64,000 nucleotides of DNA from positions 1 to 64,000 of the forward strand of contig NZ_JACAAX010000028.1 in the NCBI RefSeq assembly GCF_013377085.1. The letters are read 5' to 3'. Below, in pieces: positions 1 to 8,951 of the stretch. The translations under genes and the position numbers were made by a program. The notes under the pieces were generated by a model. That model had not been told where the DNA came from, searched no databases, and saw only the letters and a list, made by a program, of their open reading frames with translations. The DNA is from Rhodoplanes sp. GTDB lineage: Bacteria; Pseudomonadota; Alphaproteobacteria; Rhizobiales; Xanthobacteraceae. Each line of letters starts with the position of its first letter. The stretch's first letter is position 1.

Positions 1-77
1 CGAGCCCGGAATCCATACTCACAGACCGGGGTTATGGGTCCCGGGCTCGCGGCCTGCAGCCGCGCCCCGGGACGACG
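1..77. repeat. Composite palindromic repeat, copy truncated by window start
   Basis: The segment carries the modules CCCGGAATCCATA and CCCGGGCTCGCGG, ending in a GC hairpin arm and GGGACGACG. The same modules recur at 17109-17214 and 59970-60091. This copy is degenerate and its left arm lies outside the window. Bases 78-177 show no gene. Confidence 0.6.
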
Positions 78-177
78 GAGCCTGCGGACGTCGGCTCCTC
101 CATCGCCCACCCTTAAAGTTAGCGCCTATGCGCCTTCGCGGGGACGAGCGGACAAATGTTTCCGCGCGCAGTCGGCC

Positions 178-585
178 TCAATAGCTGATCTTGACCGGCA
201 GCGCCTTGGCGGTCTCGATCCAGCGCTCGATCGCCTTCTCGGAGGGCAACGTGCGGACCAGCTTGCGGTGGCGGTTCACCTCGGCCATGCGCTTCGCCAG
301 ATTGCCGGGGTTGCGGTACTTCAGCTCCCGCACGGTGTCGACCCCGGCGGCCTCCAGCAGCTCGGCATAGTCCTCGCCGACGCCCTTGATCCGCATCTTG
401 TCGGCGAAATTGGCGATCCGCAGCAGGCACTGCGGCGACAGGCCGGTGCGCTCTGCGAGTTGCTGACGCCCCTTCGGGGTCTTGGCAGCCTCGAGCAGCT
501 TGCTGGTGGTTCGGATGCCGGCGGATTTCAGCGCCGCGGCGATCCCCGGCACGATGCCGTCGAGCTCGGCGATCGAGTATCTCAT
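178..585 (-). CDS. DUF4332 domain protein (helix-hairpin-helix-like)
   Basis: A 135-residue soluble protein with no signal peptide or membrane segment. It begins MRYSIAELDGIVPGIAAAL. It shows the two-part DUF4332 pattern, in which helical pairs around residues 10-60 and 65-110 end in loops such as IKGVGEDYAELLEAAG. These loops resemble helix-hairpin-helix motifs that contact nucleic acid, but the family has no established reaction. The start was chosen at the ATG immediately before the conserved domain; a longer reading frame upstream has no family resemblance. It stands alone, followed on the other strand by the HerA-like ATPase gene. Confidence 0.8.
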   Translation of the reverse strand: MRYSIAELDGIVPGIAAALKSAGIRTTSKLLEAAKTPKGRQQLAERTGLSPQCLLRIANFADKMRIKGVGEDYAELLEAAGVDTVRELKYRNPGNLAKRMAEVNRHRKLVRTLPSEKAIERWIETAKALPVKISY

Positions 586-1042
586 TGCCGCGCTCCCAAA
601 GGCGTCGCGACGGCGGACAGCAAAACGGCTCGGGCCAGGACGATCTGCGAGCGGTGGCTGGACCGGCATGCGCGCCGCCGATCTCGATCCGGCCGCTGCC
701 CCACGGTGCTCGGCGCACCGGACTCGACAGCGATTCGGCTGGCAACGCGAACCATGGCCCCTCTCGCCCCCCGGCAATTCCGTCATCATTCTGACATCAC
801 GGCGCCGAAACACAATCACGCCACGATTGCGACAACGAGGTTGCAGGTCTGTGTGGCGATTGCGCAACGTCGTTGCGCCGGTCTACCACGATGCGACATC
901 GCGTGAGCCGCGCCGTTCGCGGTCCTGGCTCGCGCGCCGTGCAGGCACTCATTATAAGCCTGTATCGATCATTCGATCCGCGGTGCGGCTTCGGCACACG
1001 GCACACGGATCGCGGGCGCGATGCGGCGGGAGAAGCGAGACC
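586..1042. other. Intergenic region between divergent DUF4332 and HerA-like genes
   Basis: About 460 bases without a convincing gene. The only structure noted is a perfect inverted repeat at 862-878 with arms GCGCAAC and GTTGCGC and a 3-base spacer. It lies about 165 bases before the HerA-like start and could be an operator. A purine-rich GGGAG precedes the ATG at 1043. Confidence 0.5.
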
Positions 1043-2731
1043 ATGGGCACCCTCGATCAAGACGGCAAGATCCTCGTCGGCAAAAGCGACAAGCCGGAAT
1101 ATCTCACCCTCGCCTTCGGCAACCGGCACGGCCTGATCACCGGCGCCACCGGCACGGGCAAGACCGTCACGCTGCAGGTGCTGGCCGAGGGCTTCTCGCG
1201 GGCCGGCGTTCCAGTGTTCGCGGCCGACATCAAGGGCGACCTCTCCGGGGTCGCGGCCCGCGGCGAGGCGAAACCCGCCTTCGTCGAGCGGGCCAAGACG
1301 ATGGGCTACGACTACGCTCCCGATCAATTTCCCGTGGTGTTCTGGGACCTGTTCGGCGAGCAGGGCCATCCGATCCGCGCCACCGTGCACGACCTCGGGC
1401 CGCTGCTGCTCACCCGCATGCTCGACCTCAACGACGTGCAGGAGGGTGTCGTCAACATCGCCTTCAAGGTTGTGGACGAGGCCGACGGCACCGCGGACGG
1501 GGTGGCCTCGGACCTGATCGACCTCGCCAATCTGCGCGAGCTGCTCGCCTTTCTCGGGCAGAATGCCAAGGACATCGGCAATCGTTATGGCAACGTCGCG
1601 CCGGCCACCATCGGCGCGGTGCAGCGCCAGCTCCTGGTGATCGAGAACCAGGGCGGCGAAAAATTCTTCGGATTGCCGAGCCTCGATCTCACCGACTTCA
1701 TGGCGACCGACGCCCAGGGGCGCGGACGCATCAACATCCTGGCCGCCGACAAGCTGATGCAGAGCCCGCGGCTCTACGCGACCTTCCTCCTGTGGCTGAT
1801 CGCCGAGCTGTTCGAGCGGCTGCCCGAGGTCGGCGACCTCGACAAGCCGAAGCTCGTTTTCTTCTTCGACGAGGCGCACCTGCTGTTCAACGAAGCCCCG
1901 AAAGCGCTGCTCGACCGCATCGAGCAGGTGGTGCGGCTGATCCGCTCCAAGGGCGTCGGCATCTATTTCGTCACGCAGAACCCGCTCGACGTGCCCGACA
2001 CCGTGCTGGCCCAGCTCGGCAATCGGGTGCAGCACGCCTTGCGGGCCTTCACGCCGCGCGACCAGAAGGCGGTGCGCTCCGCCGCCGAGACGTTCCGGCC
2101 GAACCCCAAGCTCGACACCGCCCAGGTGATCACCGAGCTCGGCAAGGGCGAGGCGCTGGTGTCGTTCCTCGAAGGCAACGGCACGCCGTCGATGGTCGAG
2201 CGGGCGCTGATCCGGCCGCCGTCTGCCCGGATCGGGCCGCTGACGCCGCAGGAGCGTCAGGCGATCCTCGCCGCGAGCCCGTTCAAGGGCCGCTACGAGA
2301 AGACGGCGCCGCACAAGTCGCTGACCGACCTTCTGAGCAAGGCGGCCGGCGAGGCGGGCGAGGGCGAGGCGCCGCGCCCGGGTCGTGGTGGTCCCGGCGA
2401 GGGCGGTGCGCCGGTCGAGCAGCCGGGCATCGGCTCGCGCATCCTAGGCGGTATCGGCGCCATCCTGTCGAACCCGGTGGTCCGCCAGTTCGGCCGCTCG
2501 GTCGCCGCCGTCGTCGCCCGCACCGCGACCCAGGAGGCGATGAAGCGGATCGGCATGTCGCCCGCCTCGCGCCGCACCGCCGCGCGCTCCCGTCGCGACG
2601 ACGGCTTCGGCCTCGCCGACATCGACCGGGCTGCCGACAAGCTGTCGTCGCGTCCCTATGGCCTCGTCGGCGACGACGGCGGCGACCGCGGTCTGTTCGG
2701 CACGCCGCAACGCCCGGCGAGCCGGCGCTGA
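1043..2731 (+). CDS. HerA-like helicase/ATPase, DUF853 family
   Basis: A 562-residue P-loop ATPase. The Walker A motif GATGTGKT sits at residues 34-41, a DIKGDLSG segment follows, and a Walker B strand ending in FFFDEAH is near the middle. The FVTQNP stretch after it is typical of HerA/FtsK-like motors. The C-terminal 100 residues are low-complexity and Gly/Pro-rich, followed by a basic tail. Family members are hexameric ATPases of the HerA superfamily; for DUF853 the substrate is not established. It is not beside a NurA nuclease or a recognisable defence gene, so a housekeeping role is more likely than defence. GGGAG lies before the ATG. Confidence 0.88.
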   Translation: MGTLDQDGKILVGKSDKPEYLTLAFGNRHGLITGATGTGKTVTLQVLAEGFSRAGVPVFAADIKGDLSGVAARGEAKPAFVERAKTMGYDYAPDQFPVVFWDLFGEQGHPIRATVHDLGPLLLTRMLDLNDVQEGVVNIAFKVVDEADGTADGVASDLIDLANLRELLAFLGQNAKDIGNRYGNVAPATIGAVQRQLLVIENQGGEKFFGLPSLDLTDFMATDAQGRGRINILAADKLMQSPRLYATFLLWLIAELFERLPEVGDLDKPKLVFFFDEAHLLFNEAPKALLDRIEQVVRLIRSKGVGIYFVTQNPLDVPDTVLAQLGNRVQHALRAFTPRDQKAVRSAAETFRPNPKLDTAQVITELGKGEALVSFLEGNGTPSMVERALIRPPSARIGPLTPQERQAILAASPFKGRYEKTAPHKSLTDLLSKAAGEAGEGEAPRPGRGGPGEGGAPVEQPGIGSRILGGIGAILSNPVVRQFGRSVAAVVARTATQEAMKRIGMSPASRRTAARSRRDDGFGLADIDRAADKLSSRPYGLVGDDGGDRGLFGTPQRPASRR

Positions 2732-2792
2732 GCGAACTGATGTGACCTGCCCGGCGCGAGCCGGCCGACCCGACCCGAAGGACCATGCTGGA

Positions 2793-4175
2793 ATGACCGC
2801 TCTCGACCAGGTTCTGAGCCGCATCGACGCCGATCTCGACAACAGCCTCGAGCGGCTGTTCGCGTTCCTGCGCATTCCGTCGATCTCGACCGATCCGGCG
2901 CATGCCGGCGACTGCCGCGCCGCGGCCGCCCACCTCGCCGCGGATCTGCGCAGCCTCGGCATCGAGGCGACGCTGAGCGAGACGGCCGGCCACCCCGTGG
3001 TGCTCGGCCACAGCGGCGGCGGCGACAAGGGGCGCGTGCTGTTCTACGGGCATTACGACGTGCAGCCGGTCGATCCGCTGGATCTGTGGGCGACGCCGCC
3101 GTTCGAGCCGCGCATCGCGACACTGCCGGACGGCCGAAAGGCGATCGTCGCGCGCGGCGCCTGCGACGACAAAGGCCAGGTGATGACCTTCGTCGAGGCG
3201 TGCCGCGCTTACGTCGCCGTGACCGGCAAGCTGCCGCTGCCGATCACGCTGCTGATCGAGGGCGAGGAGGAGTGCGGCTCCAAGAGTCTGCCGGCCTGGA
3301 TCGAGGCCAACCGCGGATCGCTCGCGGCGAACCTGGCGCTCGTCTGCGACACCGGCATGTGGGATCCCAAGACTCCGGCCATCACCACGGCGCTGCGCGG
3401 GCTCCTTTACGAGGAGGTCGAGATCACGGCGGCCGACCGCGACCTGCATTCCGGCCTTTTCGGCGGGCCTGCTCGCAATCCGATCCGGGTGCTGACCAAG
3501 ATCCTCGGCGGGCTGCATGACGACGACGGCCGCATCACGATTCCGGGTTTTTACGACGGCATCACGGATCCGCCGGCCGAGGTGCTGGCCGGCTGGCGCA
3601 GCCTCGACCTGACGCCGGAGAATTTTCTGAAGCCCGTGGGTCTGAGCGAGCCGGCGGGCGAGCGCGGCCGTGCCCTCATCGAGCAGCTCTTCTCGCGGCC
3701 CGCCTGCGACATCAACGGCATCTGGGGCGGCTACACGGGCGCCGGCTCGAAGACCGTGATCCCGTCGAAAGCTTTTGCGAAAGTGTCGTTCCGGTTGGTG
3801 GCCGGGCAGGACCCGGACACGATCCGGCAGGCGTTTCGCGCGTATGTGCGGGCGAAATTGCCGACCGACTGCAGCGCCCGTTTCGAGGACCACACCGGTG
3901 CGCCCGCCGTCGCGGTGCCGTGGGACCTGCCGCAGCTCGCCGCCGCCCGCACGGCGCTCACCGCCGAGTGGGGCCGTGACGCGCTGCTGGTCGGCTCCGG
4001 CGCCTCGATCCCGATCGTCGCCGACTTCAAGCGGCTGATCGGCATGGACACGCTGTTGATCGGCTTCGGCCTCGACGACGACCGCATCCACTCGCCCAAC
4101 GAGAAGTACGACCTCGTGTCGTTCCACAGGGGCATCCGGAGCTGGGCGCGGATTCTGCACGCGCTGGCGGAGTGA
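2793..4175 (+). CDS. M20 family metallo-dipeptidase
   Basis: A 460-residue cytoplasmic hydrolase of the M20/ArgE-DapE-CPG2 group, expected to cleave dipeptides or N-acyl amino acids with two zinc ions. The first metal motif YGHYDVQP places His87 and Asp89. RGACDDKG supplies Asp125, and the catalytic and metal glutamates lie in IEGEEECGS (residues 155-163). A dimerisation or lid domain interrupts the catalytic domain at about 190-300, and a late histidine occurs in DRIHSPNE. The length is normal for the PepV/CNDP-like subfamily. It follows the HerA-like gene by 61 bases and may be cotranscribed with it. Exact substrate is unknown. Confidence 0.92.
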   Translation: MTALDQVLSRIDADLDNSLERLFAFLRIPSISTDPAHAGDCRAAAAHLAADLRSLGIEATLSETAGHPVVLGHSGGGDKGRVLFYGHYDVQPVDPLDLWATPPFEPRIATLPDGRKAIVARGACDDKGQVMTFVEACRAYVAVTGKLPLPITLLIEGEEECGSKSLPAWIEANRGSLAANLALVCDTGMWDPKTPAITTALRGLLYEEVEITAADRDLHSGLFGGPARNPIRVLTKILGGLHDDDGRITIPGFYDGITDPPAEVLAGWRSLDLTPENFLKPVGLSEPAGERGRALIEQLFSRPACDINGIWGGYTGAGSKTVIPSKAFAKVSFRLVAGQDPDTIRQAFRAYVRAKLPTDCSARFEDHTGAPAVAVPWDLPQLAAARTALTAEWGRDALLVGSGASIPIVADFKRLIGMDTLLIGFGLDDDRIHSPNEKYDLVSFHRGIRSWARILHALAE

Positions 4176-4214
4176 GTGGAGCGCCGCTGCGCACTCTTTG
4201 GATCGCGCTTCTCC

Positions 4215-4249
4215 GTAGGGCGCAATTCGCGGCGCTCATTGCACCCTAC
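4215..4249. repeat. Short hairpin repeat GTAGGGCGCAA/TTGCACCCTAC
   Basis: A near-perfect inverted repeat with 11-base arms and a 13-base loop. It lies in the 70 bases between the M20 peptidase and the convergent HicB gene, and the TAG stop of HicB (4246-4248) falls inside the right arm. It could act as a bidirectional transcript end, although there is no T-run. Confidence 0.6.
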
Positions 4250-4413
4250 AACGGCTCTTCGACGTCGACCGACAGGCAGCCTTCGATCGCCTCGTGCAGG
4301 TTCCGCACGAGCTCTTCCAGGGTTTCGCCCTGGGTGGCGCAGCCCGGAAGGGCCGGCACCTCGGCCCAGAACCCGCCTTCGTCCGCCTCGTGCACCACGG
4401 CCTTGATCTTCAC
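4246..4413 (-). CDS. HicB-family antitoxin-like protein, orphan
   Basis: A 55-residue protein beginning (GTG start) MKIKAVVHEADEGGFWAEVP and continuing with the typical PALPGCATQGETLEELVRNL. This is the partial RNase-H-like fold of HicB antitoxins (UPF0150). The GTG start was chosen because AAGGA lies 7 bases upstream and the conserved domain begins there; longer frames upstream carry unrelated residues. HicB normally pairs with a HicA double-stranded-RNA-binding toxin. No HicA can be found on either side: the M20 gene ends 70 bases downstream and lrgA starts on the other strand. It is therefore solitary, and its function is uncertain. Confidence 0.8.
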   Translation of the reverse strand: MKIKAVVHEADEGGFWAEVPALPGCATQGETLEELVRNLHEAIEGCLSVDVEEPL

Positions 4414-4591
4414 GGCAGGATCCTTGTCCGAATAGGCCGAATGTGCGTGCTCGCGCCGCGCGTGCAAGATCGGCCGGCCGGCTTTTGCCGCCTCGGCAAC
4501 AAAGCCTCGCCCCCCGCGTGCTTGTCTCTCCCGTTCGTCCCGGCGAGAGTGCGCACCGATCCGACGACTTCTATCGATGACGCGAGGTGCC

Positions 4592-4984
4592 ATGCTCTAC
4601 GGTTTTGCGATCCTGCTGGGCTGCCAGCTTCTGGGGGAGGCGTTCGTGCGGGCGCTGGTGCTTCCCGTGCCGGGCCCGGTGGTCGGCATGGTGCTGCTCA
4701 CGGCGCTGATGCTCGTGCGCGCGCCGCTGCCCTCGGAGCTCGGCGACGTCGCCGGCGGCTTGCTCAAGCACCTGTCGCTGCTGTTCGTGCCGGCCGGCGT
4801 CGGCATCGTCCAGCATCTCGGCCGCATCGGCCACGAAGGCGGCCGCATCCTGCTGGTCGTGGTGCTGTCGACCGCCGTGACGCTCGCCGTCACGGCCGTG
4901 GTGTTCGCCGGCCTGGCCCGCCTGATGGGTGTCGCGGCCGAGCGGGGCGAGCCGGACGTCGAGTCCGTGGAGGGCGAGTCGTGA
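4592..4984 (+). CDS. lrgA: CidA/LrgA family holin-like membrane protein
   Basis: A 130-residue integral membrane protein with about four hydrophobic helices and the family signature LPVPGPVVGMVLL around residues 25-37. LrgA/CidA proteins are small holin-like proteins. With LrgB they modulate murein hydrolase activity in Firmicutes; homologous pairs in other organisms export small organic acids. The ATG at 4592 was preferred over one at 4577 because GAGG lies five bases before it. The stop overlaps the GTG start of lrgB in a GTGA motif, so the two genes are translationally coupled. Confidence 0.85.
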   Translation: MLYGFAILLGCQLLGEAFVRALVLPVPGPVVGMVLLTALMLVRAPLPSELGDVAGGLLKHLSLLFVPAGVGIVQHLGRIGHEGGRILLVVVLSTAVTLAVTAVVFAGLARLMGVAAERGEPDVESVEGES

Positions 4985-5697
4985 GCCTGGTCGATCTGTG
5001 GGTCTATCTCGCCGGCGGGCCGCTTCTCTGGCTCACTACCACGCTGGTCGCCTATGTGGCGGCCGATGCCCTGTTCGTCGCGGCCGGGCGCCGGCCGATC
5101 GCCAATCCGGTGATGATCGCCGTCACGGCGGTGTCGATCGTGCTGGTGGTGACCGGCACGCCGTTTCCGGCCTATTTCGCCGGTGCGCAGTTCGTCCACT
5201 TCCTGCTCGGCCCGGCGACCGTGGCGCTCGCCGTGCCGCTGGTGCGCTACCTGCCGCAGGTGCGCCGCCTGATGGTGCCGATGCTGGTCGCGCTGGTGGT
5301 CGGCTCCGTGACGGCGATCGCCGTCGCGGTGCTGATGGCGCGCGCCTTGGGGCTCGATGCCGAGACGGTGCGGTCGCTGGCGCCGAAGAGCGCGACGGCG
5401 CCGATCGCCATGGGCACGGCCGAGGCGATCGGGGCCGATCCGGCGCTGACCGCCGTGCTGGTGATCCTCACCGGCATCATCGGCGCCATCATCGTCACGC
5501 CGCTGATGAACGCGCTGCGGCTGAAGAACTACGCGGCGCGCGGCTTCGCGGCCGGGCTCGCCTCGCACGGCATCGGCACGGCGCGGGCCTTCCAGGTCGA
5601 TCCGCTGGCCGGCACCTTCGCCGGCATCGCGCTCGGCCTCAACGGCTTCCTCACCGCCGTGCTGGTGCCGGTCCTGCTGCCCTGGCTGTTGGGCTGA
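4981..5697 (+). CDS. lrgB: LrgB family membrane protein
   Basis: A 238-residue protein with about seven hydrophobic segments spread over its length. It carries the LrgB core KSATAPIAMGTAEAIG followed by the conserved ASHGIGTARAF motif. The family partners LrgA; in plants the fused homologue PLGG1 carries glycolate and glycerate across the chloroplast envelope, so a small-carboxylate export role is possible here. The GTG start overlaps the lrgA stop. The gene converges on the HAD dehalogenase gene with only 27 bases between stops. Confidence 0.88.
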   Translation: MSLVDLWVYLAGGPLLWLTTTLVAYVAADALFVAAGRRPIANPVMIAVTAVSIVLVVTGTPFPAYFAGAQFVHFLLGPATVALAVPLVRYLPQVRRLMVPMLVALVVGSVTAIAVAVLMARALGLDAETVRSLAPKSATAPIAMGTAEAIGADPALTAVLVILTGIIGAIIVTPLMNALRLKNYAARGFAAGLASHGIGTARAFQVDPLAGTFAGIALGLNGFLTAVLVPVLLPWLLG

Positions 5698-5724
5698 CGG
5701 CTCGCCGCTTGACGAGCGCGCGTC

Positions 5725-6384
5725 CTACACCGGCGTGTCCAGCAGGCTCGCGAGACTGTGCAGCACCCGTATCGGCGCGAGGTCGTGATACTCCTCCGGC
5801 AGGCCGGAGCGGTTGATCCACACGGGCCGGAAGCCGACGGCCGCCGCTCCCATCACGTCCCAGCGGTTGGACGAGACGAACACCACGTCGGCGGGCGCCG
5901 TCGCGAAGGTGTCGATCACCAGCCCGTAGACCTCCGGACGCGGCTTGTAGAGGCGCACCGCCTCGACCGACAGCACGGCGTCGAGATGCGTGCCGATGGC
6001 CGCCGCCTCGACGGCGCCGGCCAGCATGGGCAGCGTCCCGTTGGAGAGGATTGCCGTGCGCTTGCCTCGCGCCTTCAGGCCGCGCAGCGCCTCGCGCGCA
6101 TCCGGATAGGCGTCGAGCGCCCGGTAGGCGTCGAGCAGGCGCGCCCGCATGGCGGGATCGACCGACGGCACCCGCGCCAGCGCATAGTCGAGGGCGCGCT
6201 CCGTCAGGGTCCAGAAATCGACGAAGCGGCCGGCCAGCGTCAGCGTCCAGGTGTATTCGAGCTGCTTCATCCGCCACAGCTCGGAGAGTCGGTCGGCGTC
6301 GGGGCCGACCGCGTCGCGATGGCGGGCGATCGCCGCATGGACGTCGAACAGGGTTCCGTAGGCGTCGAACACGTAGACCGGCAT
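5725..6384 (-). CDS. Haloacid dehalogenase, type II (HAD superfamily)
   Basis: A 219-residue cytoplasmic HAD hydrolase. Motif I FDAYGTLFDV places the nucleophile Asp7, motif II is LSNGT, motif III Lys is in YKPRPEVY, and motif IV is SSNRWDVMGAAAVGF. The S/T-N-x-x-D pattern of motif IV and the overall length match the (S)-2-haloacid dehalogenase group, which displaces halide from 2-haloalkanoic acids through an aspartyl ester. Other small substrates are possible. AGGAG stands before the ATG. It is divergently placed from nothing obvious and appears monocistronic. Confidence 0.88.
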   Translation of the reverse strand: MPVYVFDAYGTLFDVHAAIARHRDAVGPDADRLSELWRMKQLEYTWTLTLAGRFVDFWTLTERALDYALARVPSVDPAMRARLLDAYRALDAYPDAREALRGLKARGKRTAILSNGTLPMLAGAVEAAAIGTHLDAVLSVEAVRLYKPRPEVYGLVIDTFATAPADVVFVSSNRWDVMGAAAVGFRPVWINRSGLPEEYHDLAPIRVLHSLASLLDTPV

Positions 6385-6501
6385 GGCGGCTCCTCCCGGG
6401 GTCCGCCATGGTGACCGAACCGGCCGCCGGCGCAAGCCTGCGCCGCGGTGATCACGCGGCGCGACGCCGGCCGGGTCGTGCCGGCGTGGTCGTGCCGGCG
6501 T

Positions 6502-6535
6502 GGTCGATCCCGCGGGGCGGCCGCGAGGATCGACC
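6502..6535 (-). terminator. Hairpin downstream of the Leu/Ile/Val-type binding protein gene
   Basis: Perfect 8-base arms GGTCGATC and GATCGACC enclose an 18-base GC-rich loop. It lies 20 bases beyond the stop of the minus-strand binding-protein gene. There is no T-run, so it may only stabilise the 3-prime end. A 14-base unit (TCGTGCCGGCGTGG) is repeated twice just beside it. Confidence 0.35.
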
Positions 6536-6554
6536 GTCTGGCGCCGCAGGCCGC

Positions 6555-7796
6555 TCAGTATCCGAGCGACTTGAGCGTCGGCATGACCTCTTCGCCGCCG
6601 AGCGTTCCGGCGACCGTGAACAGATCCCACTCGTTCTTCTGCTGGTCCTTGCCTTTGCCTTTGACCAGGAAGGCCGCGTACTTGTAAGCCGCCTGATGGT
6701 CCTCGCGCCAGTTCGCCGGTCCCTTCATCGAAGTGAACTGGCCGTTGTTGGACCGCAGCACCGCCGACACCTTGAGCGGGTCGAATGACTTGGCCGCCTC
6801 GAATCCTCTCAGCATCTCGGTGTAGGCGACATAGGCGATCGCCGCATATCCGTCCGGCGGTACCTGATATTTGGCCTGGTACATCGCGGTGAATTCGCCC
6901 GCGCTCTTGGCGACCTCCTTGTCCGCGAAGTCGCTCAGGTCGTGGTAGAAATAATGCAGGGCATAGACGTCTCGCAGCGCCTCCGGGGGGAGGCCCTTCG
7001 CCACCACGTTGGTGATGAACGAGTTGAAGATGGTCATCCGCTTGCCGAGATCCATCTGGTGCACCTGCTTCAGCAGCGCCACCGCATCGGCCCCGAACTG
7101 GGCGGAGATGAAGACGTCGGCATTCGATGCCCGGACCTTTTGGAGAATGGTCGTGAAATCGGACGTTCCCAACGAGACCTCGTCGTAGCCGACGACCGCG
7201 CCGCCGAGATCCTTGGCGGCATCGTAGACGCCGTCACGGATGCCCCAGCCCCACGCGTCCGAGCGGGCCAGGAAGTAGATGCGCTTCTTGCCGAGCATCT
7301 TGATCGACGACTGGGCTGCCATGTAGCCGACCGTCCACGGCGTGTAGGCCGCCGCGAACGTGCATTCGGCGATCCGCCCCTTCTGGAAGTTCTCCTTCGG
7401 CGCGACGCCGACCGGGAAGTACGGCAGCGGTTCCTTGGACACGATCGAGTTGATGGCGTTGATGATGGGGGCGAAGGTCTGACCTCCCACCGCCTTCACG
7501 CCTTCGGAGACCAAATAGCGGAAGCGGCGAACGCCGACGTCGATCTTGGCCTCGTCGTCATAGACGACACCTTCGACCATGACCTTGCCCCAGGGCATGT
7601 CGAGGCCGCCCCGCTTGTTGACCACGTCGATCGCGAGCTGGGCGCCTTGCACCTCCGTCTCGGCGACGGCCGCGAACACGCCGGTGAGCGGCAGCAGGAT
7701 GCCGACCTTGATCTTGGCAGGATCCTCCGCCCGAGCGGCGGGCGCGAGAGCGCAGCAGAGTGCGGCCGCGACAACAAGGTTCCGGAAGCGTCTCAT
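6555..7796 (-). CDS. Branched-chain amino acid type ABC transporter substrate-binding protein
   Basis: A 413-residue periplasmic receptor. A classical signal peptide (MRRFRNLVVAAALCCALAPA, cleaved near ARAED) is followed by the Peripla_BP_6 fold: IKVGILLPLTG at about residue 30 and the paired alpha/beta lobes of LivJ-like proteins. Ligands of this family include branched-chain amino acids, amides, urea and aromatic acids; the present ligand cannot be deduced. No permease or ATPase genes (LivHMGF type) adjoin it, so it must share a transporter encoded elsewhere. GGAAG precedes the ATG. Confidence 0.88.
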   Translation of the reverse strand: MRRFRNLVVAAALCCALAPAARAEDPAKIKVGILLPLTGVFAAVAETEVQGAQLAIDVVNKRGGLDMPWGKVMVEGVVYDDEAKIDVGVRRFRYLVSEGVKAVGGQTFAPIINAINSIVSKEPLPYFPVGVAPKENFQKGRIAECTFAAAYTPWTVGYMAAQSSIKMLGKKRIYFLARSDAWGWGIRDGVYDAAKDLGGAVVGYDEVSLGTSDFTTILQKVRASNADVFISAQFGADAVALLKQVHQMDLGKRMTIFNSFITNVVAKGLPPEALRDVYALHYFYHDLSDFADKEVAKSAGEFTAMYQAKYQVPPDGYAAIAYVAYTEMLRGFEAAKSFDPLKVSAVLRSNNGQFTSMKGPANWREDHQAAYKYAAFLVKGKGKDQQKNEWDLFTVAGTLGGEEVMPTLKSLGY

Positions 7797-7952
7797 CCTC
7801 GACTTCCTTTCTGATCATGAATGCTACGGTGCACCTCCTGGGCGTCGCCGCCGGAAGGTGCCTCTTCGACGAGGATCGCCCGCTGCCCCGCCTCGCGCAT
7901 CTCGCGCTTCGCGTCCGTCGGGGCTCGGCAGGCGCGCGCCGCGCGCCCGACC

Positions 7953-8951
7953 TCAGTCGGGCTCGGCCCCGATCTCCTTCACGAGCGAGCTCCAGCGCAC
8001 CGTCTCGCGCTCGACATAGGCCTTGAACTCGGCCGGCGAATTGCTCGCCCGCGCGATCACGCCGGCATCGGCGAACCGCGCCTGGATGGTCGGATCCGAA
8101 AGGACCCGCTGCACGGCGGCATGGATCTTCGTGATGATCGGCTCCGGGGTGCCGGTCGGGACCAGCATGCCCTGCCAGGTCGTGACGACGTAGTCGGGGT
8201 AGCCGAGTTCGGCGAAGGTCGGGACCTCCGGCAGGGCGGGAATCCGCTCCTTGGTGGAGATCGCCAGCGCCTTGATCCGGCCGGACTTGATGTAGGACAG
8301 CGCCGGTGTGGCGGTGAGCTGGAACAGCTCGACATGGCCCGCGAGAATGTCGGCGGTCGCCGGTCCGGCGCCGCCCTTGTAGGGGACGTGGTTCATGGTC
8401 ATGCCCACCTCCTTGCGGAACTTCTCCAGCAGGAGCCGGTCGGCGCTACCGCTGCCGGCGGAGGCGAAGTTCACCTTTCCGGGATGCGCTTTCACATAGG
8501 CGATCGTCTCGGCGAGCGTGCTCGGCGGGAACTTCATGCTGGCGATCAGGATGCTGGGCGTTTCGGTCACCAGAGAGACCGCGACGAACTGCTTGTCCGG
8601 CTTGACCGTGAGGTCGGTATAGAGGGTCGGATTGACGCATACGGTCCCGGCATTGCCGAGGAAGATCGTGTACCCGTCGGGCGCCGCGCGGGACGCCACG
8701 TCCATGCCGATATTGCCGGCGGCGCCGGAGCGATTCTCGATGATCACCTGCTGGCCGAACGCCTGCGTCAGCCCGGGCTGGATGATCCGCATGGCGATGT
8801 CGGACGCCCCGCCCGGCGCGAACGGCACGATCACCCGAACGGGTTGCGACGGATACTTCGACGGGTCCTCGGCCGAAAACGCGGCGGTCGGGCACACACT
8901 CCCGGCCCACGCTGCTCCGAGAAGCAGACGAACGGTCTCTCGGCGATTCAT
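7953..8951 (-). CDS. Bug/TctC family tripartite tricarboxylate transporter receptor
   Basis: A 332-residue extracytoplasmic solute receptor. The N-terminus has a twin-arginine-like MNRRETVRLLLGAAWAG followed by a mature start near SAEDPSKYPSQPV. The family core is visible as VRVIVPFAPGGASDIAMR, then ENRSGAAGNIG, VPYKGGAGPA and GRIKALAIS. Bug proteins bind carboxylated ligands with a Venus-flytrap fold and deliver them to TctAB; no TctA or TctB is present. The ATG with GGAG upstream is preferred to a longer frame. It is 157 bases downstream of the LivJ-like gene start, same strand. Confidence 0.9.
   Translation of the reverse strand: MNRRETVRLLLGAAWAGSVCPTAAFSAEDPSKYPSQPVRVIVPFAPGGASDIAMRIIQPGLTQAFGQQVIIENRSGAAGNIGMDVASRAAPDGYTIFLGNAGTVCVNPTLYTDLTVKPDKQFVAVSLVTETPSILIASMKFPPSTLAETIAYVKAHPGKVNFASAGSGSADRLLLEKFRKEVGMTMNHVPYKGGAGPATADILAGHVELFQLTATPALSYIKSGRIKALAISTKERIPALPEVPTFAELGYPDYVVTTWQGMLVPTGTPEPIITKIHAAVQRVLSDPTIQARFADAGVIARASNSPAEFKAYVERETVRWSSLVKEIGAEPD

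Noticed and set aside
2283-4160. Minus-strand open frame of about 625 codons opposite the M20 peptidase
   Set aside because: Antisense artefact of high GC; M20 motifs are on the plus strand.
1043-4175. HerA-like ATPase plus neighbour considered as a HerA-based defence system
   Set aside because: The partner is an ordinary M20 peptidase; no NurA, SIR2 or DUF4297 protein is present.
4577-4591. Upstream ATG of lrgA at 4577
   Set aside because: No ribosome site; the ATG at 4592 has GAGG at proper distance and begins at the first helix.
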